The translations under genes and the position numbers were made by a program. The notes beneath the pieces were generated by a model. That model was not told where the DNA came from, did no database searches, and saw only the letters and a program-made list of their open reading frames with translations. A stretch of DNA of 64,000 nt. Origin: Tritrichomonas musculus. Its lineage: Eukaryota; Parabasalia; Tritrichomonadida; Tritrichomonadidae. Shown here piece by piece: positions 62,565 to 64,000 of the stretch (the stretch's first letter is position 1; each line of letters begins with the position of its first letter). The stretch is taken from contig JAPFFF010000063.1 in NCBI GenBank assembly GCA_039105265.1, positions 248,001 through 312,000 of the forward strand. Direction: 5' to 3'.

Positions 62565-63617
62565 TTATTGATTAATTGAAACAAGTGGTCCGATAAGCAT
62601 TGGCTCATTCTTAATCAAAGGAAATTGGTAATCCATAAGCTTGATTCTAGTTTGTGCATATTCAAAATATGGGAAATCAACATCAGAGTTGATTGCTTGA
62701 AAATAGGCCCATGCTCCCCAGAAAAAGTTTGATAATTTTACTAGCAGGTTAATTTTTTTGAGCCAATTATCTATCATCTTAATATATTTTTCATTTTTCA
62801 GAATTTCTTCGTTTGAAACACCGTAGAGCTCACTTAAATAATTAATAACAAAATTTCTTTGATTCTTTGTTGATGGAAATCGACTCAAATCGCATTGAAA
62901 ACCACAATATTCAAAAAAATGATTTGCAATGTCAAATTCTGGCCAAGTATATGAACTATATTCATAATCGCATACATTTACTTCATTATCACCATCCCAT
63001 AAAAAATTACCCGAAAGAAGATCGTTATGACATAAGCATATTTTTGAATCTTTCATTAAATCTGATAATTCGTCTTGCAGGCTAATAAATGTCTTTTCAA
63101 GGAAACCGATATCAATTTTTTGTCCTGTTTTTTTATGTATAAAGTCTGGTTTCAATCCTTGTAAAAATATTTTAATATTTGAAAATATTTCGTTCTGGTG
63201 ATTTATTTGACCAAAACCGTCCTTGAAATAAGTTGCTTTATGAAATTTAGCAATCGCTTTGGCTATACGCGGACTTATTGCAGGATCACTCATCATTGGT
63301 AAATCAATAGATCTTCCTTCAACATATGAAACTATCATTCCATTACCAAATGTTGCATAAATTGTTATTAAATTAATTGTAGAGATATGTTCTTGTTCAC
63401 GCTTTCTATCTATTATTTCATCTGTATTATTTCCATAAATTCTTACAATGTACTTTTTGCTATTCACATTTAATTTGAATACAGCATTTGTAATCCCACC
63501 AGTTAATTTCTTTAGAGTAATTTTATTTTTTCGCGCATCAAAATCAAGGATATTGGCAAGAAACTCGATTTGTTGGTCAGTATCAGCTTTTAATGGGAAC
63601 ATTTGTGATGACTGCAT
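62565..63617 (-). CDS. Choline/ethanolamine kinase
   Basis: A 350-residue protein of normal family length. It phosphorylates choline or ethanolamine with ATP, the first step of the Kennedy pathway to phosphatidylcholine and phosphatidylethanolamine, in the cytosol. Visible motifs are the nucleotide-loop TGGITNAVFKL (about 43-53), the ATP-lysine strand KYIVRIYG, the Brenner motif CLCHNDLLSGN with catalytic Asp199, and the metal-binding DYEYSSYTWPEFDIANHFFE (about 217-236) diagnostic of this family. The C-terminus retains WGAWAYFQAINSDVDFPYFE. All key residues are present. A TCATTT initiator-like element lies 19 nt before the ATG; the stop is TAA. Choline and ethanolamine preference cannot be separated by eye. 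Confidence 0.92.
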   Translation of the reverse strand: MQSSQMFPLKADTDQQIEFLANILDFDARKNKITLKKLTGGITNAVFKLNVNSKKYIVRIYGNNTDEIIDRKREQEHISTINLITIYATFGNGMIVSYVEGRSIDLPMMSDPAISPRIAKAIAKFHKATYFKDGFGQINHQNEIFSNIKIFLQGLKPDFIHKKTGQKIDIGFLEKTFISLQDELSDLMKDSKICLCHNDLLSGNFLWDGDNEVNVCDYEYSSYTWPEFDIANHFFEYCGFQCDLSRFPSTKNQRNFVINYLSELYGVSNEEILKNEKYIKMIDNWLKKINLLVKLSNFFWGAWAYFQAINSDVDFPYFEYAQTRIKLMDYQFPLIKNEPMLIGPLVSINQ

Positions 63618-63633
63618 TATATTTTATGGAAAA

Positions 63634-63638
63634 AATGA
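63634..63638 (-). promoter_or_regulatory. Initiator-like element of the kinase gene
   Basis: The minus strand reads TCATTTTTTCCATAAAATAT before AATG, with the presumed +1 A at 63,636, 19 nt before the start codon. The remaining 63,650-64,000 is A+T-rich with a poly-T run near 63,893 and no gene. Confidence 0.5.
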
Positions 63639-64000
63639 AATATTATGACAATACAAATAATAATTCAATTTATAATCTGATTGAATGAGTATAAATTTAC
63701 GATAAAAAATTTCAATCAACGAGACAACTATAAATAGAAAAGCTCAGAAAAAATAATTATTTAAAATACTAAAAAATACTAAATATGATCTAATATATTG
63801 TGATAAAAATAATTAAATTACTATTTTGAAATCAAATATATTTTTTCTAATATGGAAATAAAACTGTGTCATTATGATTAAATATTATTATTATTTTTTT
63901 TTTTTTTTAATATTTTTAGATATTAGCACATTATTATAGTATTTAAACATAACTATTTCCATTTTTAATCGTCAAATAAATTTTAATCAGATCATTTAAT

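Overview
The window looks like nuclear DNA of a parabasalid protist, most likely a trichomonad close to Tritrichomonas. The reasons are the very A+T-rich intergenic DNA, uninterrupted reading frames, an initiator-like TCA(C/T)(T/A) motif 10-25 nt before several start codons, and stop codons that often read TAAA. The gene content also fits: BspA-type leucine-rich repeats behind an ankyrin/DUF3447-like N-terminus, Pmp-like GGA-repeat surface proteins, subtilisins with a C-terminal membrane anchor, SecA-DEAD-like proteins and Polintons. The species call is inference; no rRNA or housekeeping marker is present.

Layout. 1 to about 10.45 kb is the right-hand part of a Polinton (Maverick) fossil with capsid protein, packaging ATPase and fibre-like proteins. 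10.45-11.9 kb holds two small gene relics. 11.9-31.1 kb is the main host gene block: an RBR-like ubiquitin ligase, a BspA-LRR protein, a broken Sel1-repeat gene, a large membrane-anchored SecA-like ATPase, a small membrane protein and an S8 subtilisin. 31.1-47.0 kb is gene-poor and built of transposons: nested short inverted-repeat elements, an 8.5-kb foldback transposon with nearly identical arms of about 3.7 kb and a perfect 9-bp target-site duplication, a TTAA-flanked MITE, and two non-autonomous elements with perfect 8-bp target-site duplications. 47.0-52.5 kb is a 1,833-residue Pmp-like surface protein. 52.6-56.1 kb is a tRNA-Glu(UUC) gene split by a complete 3.39-kb DNA transposon. 56.1-62.5 kb is mostly decayed coding scraps and repeats, and 62.6-63.6 kb is a choline/ethanolamine kinase gene.

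The strongest candidate for something undescribed is the transposon in the tRNA gene. It has 15-bp terminal inverted repeats, an 8-bp duplication (ATCCTAAC) copied from the tRNA, and one intact frame. That frame joins two Mei2-like RRM domains and a coiled coil to an apparent DD(E) transposase. An RNA-binding module on a transposase whose target here is a tRNA gene suggests a testable link between RNA or Pol III recognition and target choice.

The host genes do not form a pathway. The LRR protein, Pmp-like protein and subtilisin are plausible surface or secreted factors. The RBR ligase, Sel1 gene and SecA-like ATPase are cytoplasmic or membrane-associated. The kinase belongs to phospholipid synthesis.
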